A DNA stretch of 23,704 nt from Mxb001 sp049431945. GTDB taxonomy: Bacteria > Actinomycetota > Actinomycetes > S36-B12. The stretch lies in the NCBI GenBank assembly GCA_049431945.1, contig JBMTDJ010000026.1, positions 1 to 23,704 on the forward strand. The letters run 5' to 3'. This document shows positions 7,307-13,864 of this stretch, in pieces. A program made the position numbers and the translations under genes. Each line of letters begins with the position of its first letter. Within the stretch, counting starts at the first letter, position 1. The notes beneath the pieces are model-generated. The model was not told where the DNA came from. It saw nothing but the letters and a program-made list of their open reading frames with translations, and did no database searches.

Positions 7307-7957
7307 ATGAACTGGGTCAGGACCCTCGGCATCGCGGTGCTGCTCATGGCGTCGTTCACCGCGGGAATCTGGCTTGCCATCGCCCGACCGGGCCCGCTGC
7401 TGCCCTGGGACTCAACACCTGTCGCCGCCGATGTGACGTCTGCGCCCTCATCGACATCAGCTGAACCCACGCCGACAATCCGTACGCCGTACGCAGGCGA
7501 GGTCCTCGCATTCGGTGACTATGTGCTCATCAGCGTGAAGCGCTGCTTGAAGAAGCTTGACTACGAAGTCGACGCGACGACGGAGCGACGCGTCACCGAT
7601 GCTGCGACGGACTTGCGCGCGCGCGAGGCTGACATCCCCGGCGGGGTGCTCATCCATCTCGGCGCCAATGGTGGTGCGACCGCGCAGGATCTCGACGCGA
7701 TCATGCAGATCCTCGGCCCTGACCGCACCGTGGTGTGGACGACGATCCAGATCCCCGACGACCCGGAGAGGTACACCTTTGAACAGGACACCAATGCCGC
7801 TATCGCGGGCCTGGCCGAGAACTACCCCAACGTGCGGGTCTTCAGTTGGAACGCGATGTCGCCGACGAACCCGGACTGGCTCAATGCGGACGGGAGTATG
7901 ACCAAGCTCGGCTGCCAGGCCTTCGCGGACTTCGCCGACCGAGTGATGCGGGGCTAG
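7307..7957 (+). CDS. membrane-anchored SGNH-fold protein lacking catalytic Ser and His
   Basis: 216-residue protein. Residues about 7-27 form a signal anchor, then a Pro/Ser/Thr-rich linker runs to about residue 62, so the rest is extracellular. The domain follows the SGNH module attached to many acyltransferases: VLAFGDYV (block I), LIHLGANGG (block III, Asn121), NVRVFSWNAMSP and a C-terminal LNADGSMTKLGC (block V). In active members block I is GDS and block V is DGxH. Here Ser is Tyr72 and His is Met198, while Asp195 and Asn121 remain. It is therefore probably not a hydrolase and may bind a ligand instead. It has an odd Cys pair (80, 203). The fold assignment is my inference from motif order. 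Confidence 0.75.
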   Translation: MNWVRTLGIAVLLMASFTAGIWLAIARPGPLLPWDSTPVAADVTSAPSSTSAEPTPTIRTPYAGEVLAFGDYVLISVKRCLKKLDYEVDATTERRVTDAATDLRAREADIPGGVLIHLGANGGATAQDLDAIMQILGPDRTVVWTTIQIPDDPERYTFEQDTNAAIAGLAENYPNVRVFSWNAMSPTNPDWLNADGSMTKLGCQAFADFADRVMRG

Positions 7958-7965
7958 GCGTCGGA

Positions 7966-8304
7966 CTAGTCCGCCGAGCGGACGATCCAGACCTTGCGCA
8001 GCGGCTCGGTGATCACCCACGTGGTCTCGTCGTCGGGATGCAGGACGCCGACGACGCCGGGGGCCAGGTTGATGACGTTGCCATGCTGATCGGTGACGGT
8101 GCCCCGCCCTTCGATCACGACGAAGATCTCGTCGTCGAAGGTGTCCGTCGACGTGCCGGCCGAGTGCTCCCAGACCCCCACCTCGAATCCCGCGTCGGAC
8201 CACACCTCGGCGATCGCTGTGCGCACCCCGGGCGTGACGGCCTTATCCGCAGGCAGGTCGGACCATTCGGTCTGGACATCGGTTGCTGTGAAGGACTGGA
8301 TCAT
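7966..8304 (-). CDS. cupin domain protein (Cupin_3-like)
   Basis: 112-residue single-domain cupin. The strands carry the motifs EVGVWEHSAGTSTDTFDDEIFVVIEGRGTV and LAPGVVGVLHPDDETTWVI, matching the Cupin_3 (DUF861) pattern also found in ureidoglycine aminohydrolase and EutQ-like proteins. The usual metal-binding His set is incomplete: His47, Glu59 and His88 can be suggested only loosely. The ATG at 8304 is chosen because TAGATT sits 7 bases upstream. It is divergent from a PucR-type regulator, which may control it. Substrate unknown. A longer in-frame extension exists upstream but is antisense to the regulator and is rejected. Confidence 0.82.
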   Translation of the reverse strand: MIQSFTATDVQTEWSDLPADKAVTPGVRTAIAEVWSDAGFEVGVWEHSAGTSTDTFDDEIFVVIEGRGTVTDQHGNVINLAPGVVGVLHPDDETTWVITEPLRKVWIVRSAD

Positions 8305-8311
8305 GGCACGC

Positions 8312-8317
8312 AATCTA
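8312..8317 (-). promoter_or_regulatory. candidate -10 of the cupin gene
   Basis: TAGATT on the minus strand, 7 bases before the ATG at 8304; leaderless arrangement. Confidence 0.45.
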
Positions 8318-8350
8318 GACGACCCGCTGATGCGCCACCAGGCGGCGACG

Positions 8351-8356
8351 TACCCT
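8351..8356 (+). promoter_or_regulatory. possible -10 of the PucR-type gene
   Basis: TACCCT lies 53 bases before the ATG at 8410 and would give a leader of about 47 bases that carries the AGGAGGGA ribosome binding site. No clear -35 is seen. Confidence 0.25.
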
Positions 8357-8409
8357 GGAGCCCTCCGGCGGGGGCGGTCGCTCCTGCGGGCAGTGGATCG
8401 AGGAGGGAT

Positions 8410-9609
8410 ATGGGCGACCAGGCGAGACCGCTCACCCCGTCGACGGCACCGGTCGACGACATCTTCGCCTTCTGCAACCACATCGCCTGGCAGGCCGGCG
8501 GCCCGGTACTCATCCACGACAGCTCCTGGGGGGTCGTCGCGTACTCGACCCTCAATCAGCCAGTCGATGACGGGCGTCGCGCCATCATCATGCGACGAAG
8601 CGTTCCCGACAGCGTCGTCGAGGAAGAGATCCTCAGCTTCGCCCAGCGGCACTTCGACAGCGGGGTCGAGTCGTTCGAGGTCCCCGCATACGAGGGTCTC
8701 CAAAACCGCCGCGTCGTGGCTCCCGTTCGCATGCTCGGCGTTCACGTCGGCTCCATCTGGATTGCCGAGTCGGCCGGCCCACTCCATCCGGATGCCCTCG
8801 CGATGGCACGCCAAGCGGGCAAGGAAGCCTCGCTGTACTTCCAGCTTCGCGACGACCTCAGGCGCACTGAGTCCGATCGTTTCACGCGCATGCTGCTCGA
8901 GGGCACGCAGGATGAGTCACTGCTGGCGCAGTATCTCGGCGTACCGCGCACCACGGCCTTCCGTGTCATCGCCATCTGGCACGGCGGCATCCCTGACCTC
9001 CGCGATCAGGTGCGGGAGGTGAGCAAGGTGCTTGCAGAGCAGCAGCCTGCTGCCTATCTGAGCATCGACGGCGACGAGTGCATCTGCTTCGCGTTCTATT
9101 CCCCCGACTCACCGTCGGATGTCAACGAATCAGTGCGAGGGTTCGGCAGCGCCATGGTCTCCGCAGATGAGCGCCTCCTCGTCGGCGCCGGGCAGTTGAC
9201 GACACGTCTGGCCCACGCCGCGAGGTCCAAGGCAGACGCCGACAAGGTGATCGCGTACCTGCGTCGCACGCCGGGCGATCGAGTCGCCAGCGTCAATAGC
9301 CTCCGCGCTCAGATCACACTCATGCGACTCATGGAGATTCTCGACACGCAGTTCGAGTCGCTCCCGGACTCATTGCGCCCGCTCACGATGCTCGAGCAGG
9401 ACGATCGCGAGGAGGCTTTGCGCACTCTCGACGCGTACTTCAGTCACCCCGGCAACGCCACCGACGCGGCACGCGAACTGCACATCCACCCCAACACCTT
9501 CCGCTATCGCATCGCTAAGGTCGCGGACCTGCTCGGGGTGGATCTCGAGGACCGCGACGTCCGCCTCCTCATCGAGTTGGATCTCCTGCGCCGTCGCTAC
9601 GCGCAGTAG
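8410..9609 (+). CDS. PucR/CdaR-type transcriptional regulator
   Basis: 399-residue cytoplasmic regulator. The N-terminal ~150 residues resemble a GAF-like sensor (GGPVLIHDSSWGVVAYST, RRVVAPVRMLGVHVGSIWIAE). The middle part, from RFTRMLLEG through the YLGVPRTTAFRVIAIWHG and DECICFAFY segments, fits the degenerate GGDEF-like domain of CdaR/PucR proteins. The C-terminal helix-turn-helix reads AARELHIHPNTFRYRIAKV and ends LLIELDLLRRRYAQ, the HTH_30 signature. The start has AGGAGGGAT directly upstream. Known relatives control purine, glycolate/sugar-acid or amino-acid use. The divergent cupin gene is the most likely local target; a link to the purine permease at the window start is only a guess. 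Confidence 0.93.
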   Translation: MGDQARPLTPSTAPVDDIFAFCNHIAWQAGGPVLIHDSSWGVVAYSTLNQPVDDGRRAIIMRRSVPDSVVEEEILSFAQRHFDSGVESFEVPAYEGLQNRRVVAPVRMLGVHVGSIWIAESAGPLHPDALAMARQAGKEASLYFQLRDDLRRTESDRFTRMLLEGTQDESLLAQYLGVPRTTAFRVIAIWHGGIPDLRDQVREVSKVLAEQQPAAYLSIDGDECICFAFYSPDSPSDVNESVRGFGSAMVSADERLLVGAGQLTTRLAHAARSKADADKVIAYLRRTPGDRVASVNSLRAQITLMRLMEILDTQFESLPDSLRPLTMLEQDDREEALRTLDAYFSHPGNATDAARELHIHPNTFRYRIAKVADLLGVDLEDRDVRLLIELDLLRRRYAQ

Positions 9610-9700
9610 GTGCGCCGCCGCGGAGGGCGTGAGCGCCCATCGCCGTGCTCCGCCTTCACAGCCCATCGAGTTCACAGCCACATTGAGGCCGAGGCATGAG

Positions 9701-9744
9701 GGCGGCCCCTCGCCGGTTCGGGGGGGATCCTGCGAGGGGCCGCC
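9701..9744. terminator. strong hairpin, probable bidirectional terminator
   Basis: GGCGGCCCCTCGC (9701-9713) and GCGAGGGGCCGCC (9732-9744) are a perfect 13-bp inverted repeat with an 18-base loop. It sits between the convergent regulator and TauE/SafE genes. It lacks a T-run, as is common in actinobacteria. The rest of the 250-base gap (9610-9859) holds no convincing gene, only two minor hairpins near 9790-9830. Confidence 0.65.
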
Positions 9745-9859
9745 TGCCCACACTAAACCCCCCCACGGCGTGCATTCGACTGTCGAAACGGAGAACTTTC
9801 GGCTCCGAACTAGTGGGAATCCACCAAGGAGTGACCGATCGTCCAGTCCATCCCTTGCC

Positions 9860-10642
9860 CTACCCCTGTCCTGCGTGCCGCCCCCTCCAGCCGGTCATCG
9901 CGAGGCGGACTGCGGTGTAGGCCAGCAGGGCGGCAAAGAGCCACGTGAGGACCACCAGCGGGACCCGCTGGGCGAGGGCCGCCCCGACGAGACCACCGGC
10001 GATGCCGCCTAGGCCCAGGAGCACGCCGGCCCCCCAGTGCGTCGCCCCCTGACGGGATTGGCGCAGCGCCCCGACGAGGGCGATGAGGCCCATGACCGCC
10101 AGGGACGTCCCCGCTGCCAGGCGTACGTCGTAGCCGAAGACAGTCACGAGCAGCGGGACGAGCAGGATGCCCCCACCGATACCGAATAGGGCCGACAGAA
10201 TGCCCATGGCCAGACCGCTGCCGATGTACGCGCCGATGACCACCGCGTCGAGATCGGGTGGTGTCCCGGGCGCATCGGAGACCGAGGTCGTCACCATGCG
10301 CAGGGCAGCAATGATGAGTAGTCCGGCGAAGGCAACCTGCAGGATCCACGATTGCAGCCGCGCGACCAGGGAGCTGCCCACCAACGCCCCGACGAGGCCA
10401 CCCACGAGGACCGCCGCACCCGCGGCCCAGACCACCTGATCAGCGAGGGCGTACTGCACGAGCCCCGCGGTCGCCGCCATCGCGACCATGACGAGGGAGG
10501 TGGCCTGTGCCTGCTTCTGCTGCCAGCCGCGCACGAGGACCAGATAGGGCACCAGGACGATTCCGCCCCCGACGCCGAAGAGGCCCGAGACGATGCCGGC
10601 ACCGGCGCCGACGCCCACGTCACGTGCACCCGCCGCTGGCAT
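9860..10642 (-). CDS. TauE/SafE family permease (DUF81)
   Basis: 260-residue inner-membrane protein with about eight hydrophobic helices in two homologous halves. Each half starts with the family motif: GIVSGLFGVGGGIVLVPYLV near the N-terminus and GILSALFGIGGGILLVPLLV after a short hydrophilic loop (SVSDAPGTPPDLD). The family exports or imports small organosulfur or sulfite-type anions; the substrate here is unknown. The ATG at 10642 has AGGAGG 7 bases upstream. Long in-frame sequence before this ATG is antisense to the next gene and is not coding. It is divergent from the glyoxalase-like gene with overlapping -10 elements. Confidence 0.92.
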   Translation of the reverse strand: MPAAGARDVGVGAGAGIVSGLFGVGGGIVLVPYLVLVRGWQQKQAQATSLVMVAMAATAGLVQYALADQVVWAAGAAVLVGGLVGALVGSSLVARLQSWILQVAFAGLLIIAALRMVTTSVSDAPGTPPDLDAVVIGAYIGSGLAMGILSALFGIGGGILLVPLLVTVFGYDVRLAAGTSLAVMGLIALVGALRQSRQGATHWGAGVLLGLGGIAGGLVGAALAQRVPLVVLTWLFAALLAYTAVRLAMTGWRGRHAGQG

Positions 10643-10668
10643 CGACTGACCTCCTGAGTCCGGCGCCG

Positions 10669-10678
10669 ACGATAGCCT
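10669..10678. promoter_or_regulatory. overlapping divergent -10 elements (bidirectional promoter candidate)
   Basis: TAGCCT (10673-10678) reads rightward, exactly 6 bases before the ATG at 10685. On the other strand TATCGT (10674-10669) reads leftward to the TauE/SafE gene, giving a leader of about 20 bases that includes AGGAGG. The two hexamers share TA at 10673-10674. Confidence 0.45.
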
Positions 10679-10684
10679 GCCCCG

Positions 10685-11752
10685 ATGCATGCCCCCGCGA
10701 GCATCGATCACCTCGTGATCCGGGCCGCCGACCTGGAGTCGGGATCGGCATACGTGCGCGACGCTCTGGGCATCGACATGATCGACGGCGGATCGCACTC
10801 GGCCATGGGGACGCACAACCGACTGGCCGGCATCGGGGAGGCCTACCTCGAGGTGATCGCGATCGACCCGGCTGGCGAGGCTCCCGCACGCTCGCGATGG
10901 TTCGCCCTGGACGAACTCGCACCGGACGCACCGCCTCGCCTGGGCGCGTGGATCGCCCGGGTGGACGACCCGGTGACCCACGAGCAGACCGGCCCCGCGG
11001 TGGCGCTGTCGCGCGGCGATCTGTCCTGGCGTGTCACCGTGCGCGACGACGGGCACATGCCCTTCGAGGATGTAGGCCCGGCGCTCATATCGTGGGATGG
11101 CAGGACTCCGACGCTGCCCTCGAGCGGTGCGCGCCTGGTGTCGCTCATCATCACCCACCCGGAGCCCGGTGATGTCCGCGACTTCCTCGCTGCCATCGAC
11201 CTTGCGGCGCCCGTCAGCGTGGTGGAGGACGCGACTCCGGCGCTCGCCGCCGCGTTCGACACCCCGGTGGGACCTCGGGTCATCACGAGCAGTGGCAATG
11301 ACCTGGATCTCATCGTCGAGCGTCAGGCGGCCATGGACCTCTTCCACGCCACCTGGCGGTATCTGGACCGCAACGATCGACTGCCCGCGCACGATGCCGC
11401 GATGATCGCTTGCGCCGAGGCCAGCCTGTGGCACTGGCGTCGGGTCGGCGCGGCCACCCAGTGGGCCATCGGCGAGTGGCAGTGCAGTCGCGTGTACGCC
11501 GTGCTCGGAGATGGCGAGCGCGCACTCCATCACGCCCGTCGGTGCCTGGAGATTGCTCAGGCCGATCGAGTGGACGACTTCGTACCGGCTTCGGCACATG
11601 AGGCTCTCGCTCGCGCCTACGCCGTGCTCGGCGACATCGACACCGCGCGCGAGGAGCGCAATCTCGCTTACCGGCTGGCGATCCAACTCGATGACGAGGA
11701 TCGCGACGTCATCGAACACGACCTGGGCACGCTCCCTATCCCCCTAGGCTGA
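10685..11752 (+). CDS. glyoxalase-like domain fused to a TPR-like helical domain
   Basis: 355-residue cytoplasmic protein in two parts. Residues about 1-215 look like a Glyoxalase_3-type (VOC superfamily) module: SIDHLVIRAADLESGSAYV with a first-strand His, HSAMGTHNRLAGIGEAYLEVIAID, then a second half with RLVSLIITHPEPGDV. Residues about 220-345 are all-helical and repeat-like: ASLWHWRRVGAATQWAIGEW, SRVYAVLGDGERALHHARRCL, AHEALARAYAVLGDIDTAREE. They resemble a stand-alone TPR-like protein family of unknown role found in several bacteria. The frame is continuous with no frameshift. Function unknown. The leaderless start is supported by TAGCCT. Its 3' end carries the -10 of the next gene. Confidence 0.8.
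   Translation: MHAPASIDHLVIRAADLESGSAYVRDALGIDMIDGGSHSAMGTHNRLAGIGEAYLEVIAIDPAGEAPARSRWFALDELAPDAPPRLGAWIARVDDPVTHEQTGPAVALSRGDLSWRVTVRDDGHMPFEDVGPALISWDGRTPTLPSSGARLVSLIITHPEPGDVRDFLAAIDLAAPVSVVEDATPALAAAFDTPVGPRVITSSGNDLDLIVERQAAMDLFHATWRYLDRNDRLPAHDAAMIACAEASLWHWRRVGAATQWAIGEWQCSRVYAVLGDGERALHHARRCLEIAQADRVDDFVPASAHEALARAYAVLGDIDTAREERNLAYRLAIQLDDEDRDVIEHDLGTLPIPLG
11745..11750 (+). promoter_or_regulatory. candidate -10 of the methyltransferase gene
   Basis: TAGGCT, exactly 6 bases before the ATG at 11757, lies inside the last codons of the preceding gene. This suggests separate leaderless transcription in addition to any readthrough. Confidence 0.45.
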
Positions 11753-11756
11753 CGCC

Positions 11757-12383
11757 ATGAGCGACGAGGCGACGTCCACGCCCGCACACTGGGATGCCGC
11801 CTACGCCGCCGGCGACACCACGCGCGGGTGGTACCAGCCGCAGGCGACGACGTCGATGCAACTCATCGCATCCACCGGCCTGCCGCGGACTGCGAGCATC
11901 GTCGATGTCGGATCGGGAGCGTCCGTGCTCGTCGATGACCTCCTCGGTGCCGGCTACTCCCACGTCACATGCGTCGATCACTCCCCCGTCGGCCAGCAGG
12001 TGGCGCGCGACCGCCTTGGCGCAGGCGCGTCGTCGGTGACCTGGGTGGTCGCCGACCTGCTGACCTGGGTGCCGCCGCGACCCTTTGATATCTGGCATGA
12101 CCGCGCCGTGCTTCATTTCCTGCTCGACGACGAAGCGGTGGCGGCCTACCGGCGCACGCTGCTCATCGGCACGAGACCGGGGTCGTGGCTGGTGCTCGGG
12201 GTCTTCGGTCCGCAGGGCCCGCAGATGTGCGCGGGTTTGCCCGTGCGCCGGTATGACGACGCACGTGTCGATGAACTGCTGGGCCCGGAGTTCACTCGGG
12301 TTCAGGAGCTGGTGATCGACCACGTCCGACCCGATGGCGACACGCAGCAGTATCTGTGGACCCTCGCTCGCCGAGACTCCTAG
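11757..12383 (+). CDS. class I SAM-dependent methyltransferase
   Basis: 208-residue cytoplasmic methyltransferase with the Rossmann-type fold. It opens with HWDAAYAAGDTTRGWYQP, a stretch common in this methyltransferase group. Motif I is SIVDVGSGASVLVDDLL (SAM-binding Gly-rich loop), the acidic residue after strand 2 is in VTCVDHSP, and motif IV lies in PFDIWHDRAVLHFL. The C-terminal half has GSWLVLGVFGPQGPQMCAGLPV. Typical length for the group. Substrate cannot be told; thiopurine/tellurite-type methyltransferases are distant relatives. Four bases separate it from the preceding stop, so it may be co-transcribed with the glyoxalase/TPR-like gene. Confidence 0.9.
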   Translation: MSDEATSTPAHWDAAYAAGDTTRGWYQPQATTSMQLIASTGLPRTASIVDVGSGASVLVDDLLGAGYSHVTCVDHSPVGQQVARDRLGAGASSVTWVVADLLTWVPPRPFDIWHDRAVLHFLLDDEAVAAYRRTLLIGTRPGSWLVLGVFGPQGPQMCAGLPVRRYDDARVDELLGPEFTRVQELVIDHVRPDGDTQQYLWTLARRDS

Positions 12384-12395
12384 GCGCGCCGATCG

Positions 12396-13328
12396 CTACG
12401 CCCAGAAGTCGCGCACCCGATCGAGATCGTCCTCAGCCTGAGCGATGCCGTCCTGGGCGGCGCTGAGGGCTAGGCGCGGATCCATGACGTCCTCGGGGAC
12501 CTCGGCGCGCGGGACGATCCGCATCGCCTCGGTGCCCGTGGCGACCAGGTCGTCGAACTCCTGCCGGATGGTCTGCGGTGTCATCGTGCCCCAGGCGAGG
12601 TCCGGCTCGGTGCCGTCCACGAGCGAGACGATGAGCGCGCGCTGTGCCCCTGCCACGAGATCGAGGTGCGCGCCCGTGCCGGCCACACCGCCGTCCATGC
12701 ACTTGCGATCCAGGATCGGCTGCGGCGCGAAGATTCCGGGAACCGCGCTGCTCGCCGCGCAGGCTCTCACGACGGGAACGCTCGCGGAGCGTGTGACGAC
12801 ACAGCGCTCGCCGGTGTAGGTGTCGACGCAGGTGATGTGCAGGCGCGACGAGGGCCAGCGACGCATCCGCAGGATCACGCCGAAGTTGCGAGCCGTTGCC
12901 TCTGCTGTCGGCGTGCGAGCGGCCAGAGCCGCGAAGCCGATCGAGCGCAGCGTCTCGGGCTCACAGTCACGGGATTCACGGAACGTGTCGAGGGCGCGCT
13001 GGCAACTGGGCTCGAGGGGGCCCGAAGATGCCATGCGCTGAAGGAGTCCCGGCGCACGTGTGAGCAGATCGACGGTGCGGCTGAACCCACCGAGCTTCTC
13101 TCCCGCCAGGATCGTGGCGACGATCGAACCCGCCGACGTCCCGACGAGCCTGTCCGCGAGGCCCAGCCGGAGCCCCAACTCCTCCAGCCGGCGCAGGTAT
13201 CCGGTCTGCCAAGCGACGAACCAGATCCCGCCTCCGCCGAGCACCAGACCCCGCTCGATGCCTCGGCCGTATCGCGCGTCCATGCTGCGAGGGAGGGCGA
13301 TGCTGCGCGGCGGGGCGGACGAGGCCAT
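12396..13328 (-). CDS. patatin-like phospholipase
   Basis: 310-residue patatin-family lipid acyl hydrolase. The oxyanion-hole loop is LVLGGGGIWFVAWQTGYL (residues 28-45), the nucleophile is Ser65 in VGTSAGS, and the catalytic Asp212 is in the DGG motif (CMDGGVAGTG), so the Ser-Asp dyad is complete. No signal peptide or membrane helix is present, so it is cytoplasmic or secreted by other means. The ATG at 13328 is supported by TAGGGT 6 bases upstream; an internal ATG at residue 16 also precedes the conserved region. It is convergent with the methyltransferase and divergent from the small ABM-like gene. Confidence 0.93.
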   Translation of the reverse strand: MASSAPPRSIALPRSMDARYGRGIERGLVLGGGGIWFVAWQTGYLRRLEELGLRLGLADRLVGTSAGSIVATILAGEKLGGFSRTVDLLTRAPGLLQRMASSGPLEPSCQRALDTFRESRDCEPETLRSIGFAALAARTPTAEATARNFGVILRMRRWPSSRLHITCVDTYTGERCVVTRSASVPVVRACAASSAVPGIFAPQPILDRKCMDGGVAGTGAHLDLVAGAQRALIVSLVDGTEPDLAWGTMTPQTIRQEFDDLVATGTEAMRIVPRAEVPEDVMDPRLALSAAQDGIAQAEDDLDRVRDFWA

Positions 13329-13334
13329 GCGGCC

Positions 13335-13340
13335 ACCCTA
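13335..13340 (-). promoter_or_regulatory. candidate -10 of the patatin-like gene
   Basis: TAGGGT on the minus strand, exactly 6 bases before the ATG at 13328; leaderless arrangement and no ribosome binding site. Confidence 0.45.
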
Positions 13341-13378
13341 GTGCGAGCGCCCGTGCGGGTCAGTGCTTCACGTACCCC

Positions 13379-13384
13379 TAGGCT
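13379..13384 (+). promoter_or_regulatory. candidate -10 of the ABM-like gene
   Basis: TAGGCT, exactly 6 bases before the ATG at 13391; the sequence context is nearly the same as the element at 11745. Confidence 0.45.
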
Positions 13385-13390
13385 CCGCCC

Positions 13391-13699
13391 ATGAGCACCG
13401 TCATCGAGTACACCATGTTCGTGAAGCCCGAGGCCTTCGACGAGGTGATGCAGGCCTACGTCGAGTTTGCCGACGCCTTCGGGGTCGAGAATCCGTCCGA
13501 GGACTTCATCCTCGTCACCGGTGATCGCGATGGCGGAGTCATCCGCGGCATCGGGATCTTCGAGGATGATCTCGAGGCCGAGATCGCCGTAGACGAGTCG
13601 ATCTTCGTGCGCTTCCGTGAGCGCATTGCCCCGCACCTCACCGAGGAGCCGATCCGCGAGGCCCTCGACCTCGTGCACATCTTCGTCAAAGAGGACTAG
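13391..13699 (+). CDS. small conserved-looking protein, possibly dimeric alpha/beta barrel (ABM-like)
   Basis: 102-residue acidic cytoplasmic protein. The order strand (STVIEYTMFVKP), helix (AFDEVMQAYVEFADAFG), strands (DFILVTGDRDGGVIRGIGIFED), helix (ESIFVRFRERIAPHL) and final strand (ALDLVHIFVKED) resembles the ferredoxin-like fold of antibiotic-biosynthesis-monooxygenase/Dabb proteins. No catalytic residue can be assigned, and I do not recognise a specific family. The start is supported by the leaderless -10 at 13379. It is followed by an inverted repeat that could end its transcript. Confidence 0.75.
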   Translation: MSTVIEYTMFVKPEAFDEVMQAYVEFADAFGVENPSEDFILVTGDRDGGVIRGIGIFEDDLEAEIAVDESIFVRFRERIAPHLTEEPIREALDLVHIFVKED

Positions 13700-13715
13700 C
13701 GGCGCTTCATCCTCC

Positions 13716-13763
13716 GCCAGCGAATGCATGCATCTCGCACCGAACGTACGTACATTCGCTGGC
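13716..13763. promoter_or_regulatory. 11-bp inverted repeat with an inner near-palindrome
   Basis: GCCAGCGAATG (13716-13726) pairs perfectly with CATTCGCTGGC (13753-13763). The 26-base loop holds alternating purine-pyrimidine runs. The right part, GAACGTACGTACATTC (13742-13757), is itself a 14-of-16 palindrome of the kind bound by TetR-family repressors. It may be a terminator for the ABM-like gene or an operator for the lipase gene. Confidence 0.4.
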
Positions 13764-13835
13764 CGAAGATGTCAGACGAGGTCAGCGCGAGCGCGGGGCC
13801 CTGGTCGCCGCAGACGGGGCCGTGCCACGGTCAAT

Positions 13836-13850
13836 CGATGCAGTGCATCG
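13836..13850. promoter_or_regulatory. 15-bp perfect palindrome in the lipase promoter
   Basis: CGATGCA-G-TGCATCG ends two bases before the candidate -10 of the lipase gene, so a bound protein would block the spacer/-10 region. Probable operator. Confidence 0.45.
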
Positions 13851-13852
13851 CC

Positions 13853-13858
13853 TAGCCT
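13853..13858 (+). promoter_or_regulatory. candidate -10 of the lipase gene
   Basis: TAGCCT, exactly 6 bases before the GTG at 13865; leaderless arrangement. Confidence 0.45.
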
Positions 13859-13864
13859 GTCCCT

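Noticed and set aside
7846..8409. Open frame extending the PucR-type gene upstream
   Set aside because: It overlaps the SGNH-like and cupin genes, and the ATG at 8410 has a strong ribosome binding site and starts just before the conserved region.
9610..9859. Small gene or RNA in the gap between PucR-type and TauE/SafE genes
   Set aside because: Frames there lack a start with a ribosome binding site or -10 and look like shadows; the hairpin at 9701-9744 explains the only strong structure.
9860..11719. Open frame on the minus strand much longer than the TauE/SafE gene
   Set aside because: Sequence before the ATG at 10642 is antisense to the glyoxalase/TPR-like gene, has no family features, and the AGGAGG at 10642 defines the start.
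13741..13760. Possible LexA (SOS) box CGAACGTACGTACATTCG
   Set aside because: The CGAA and TTCG arms are ten bases apart instead of the six of the actinobacterial/Bacillus-type box, and the downstream gene is a lipase.
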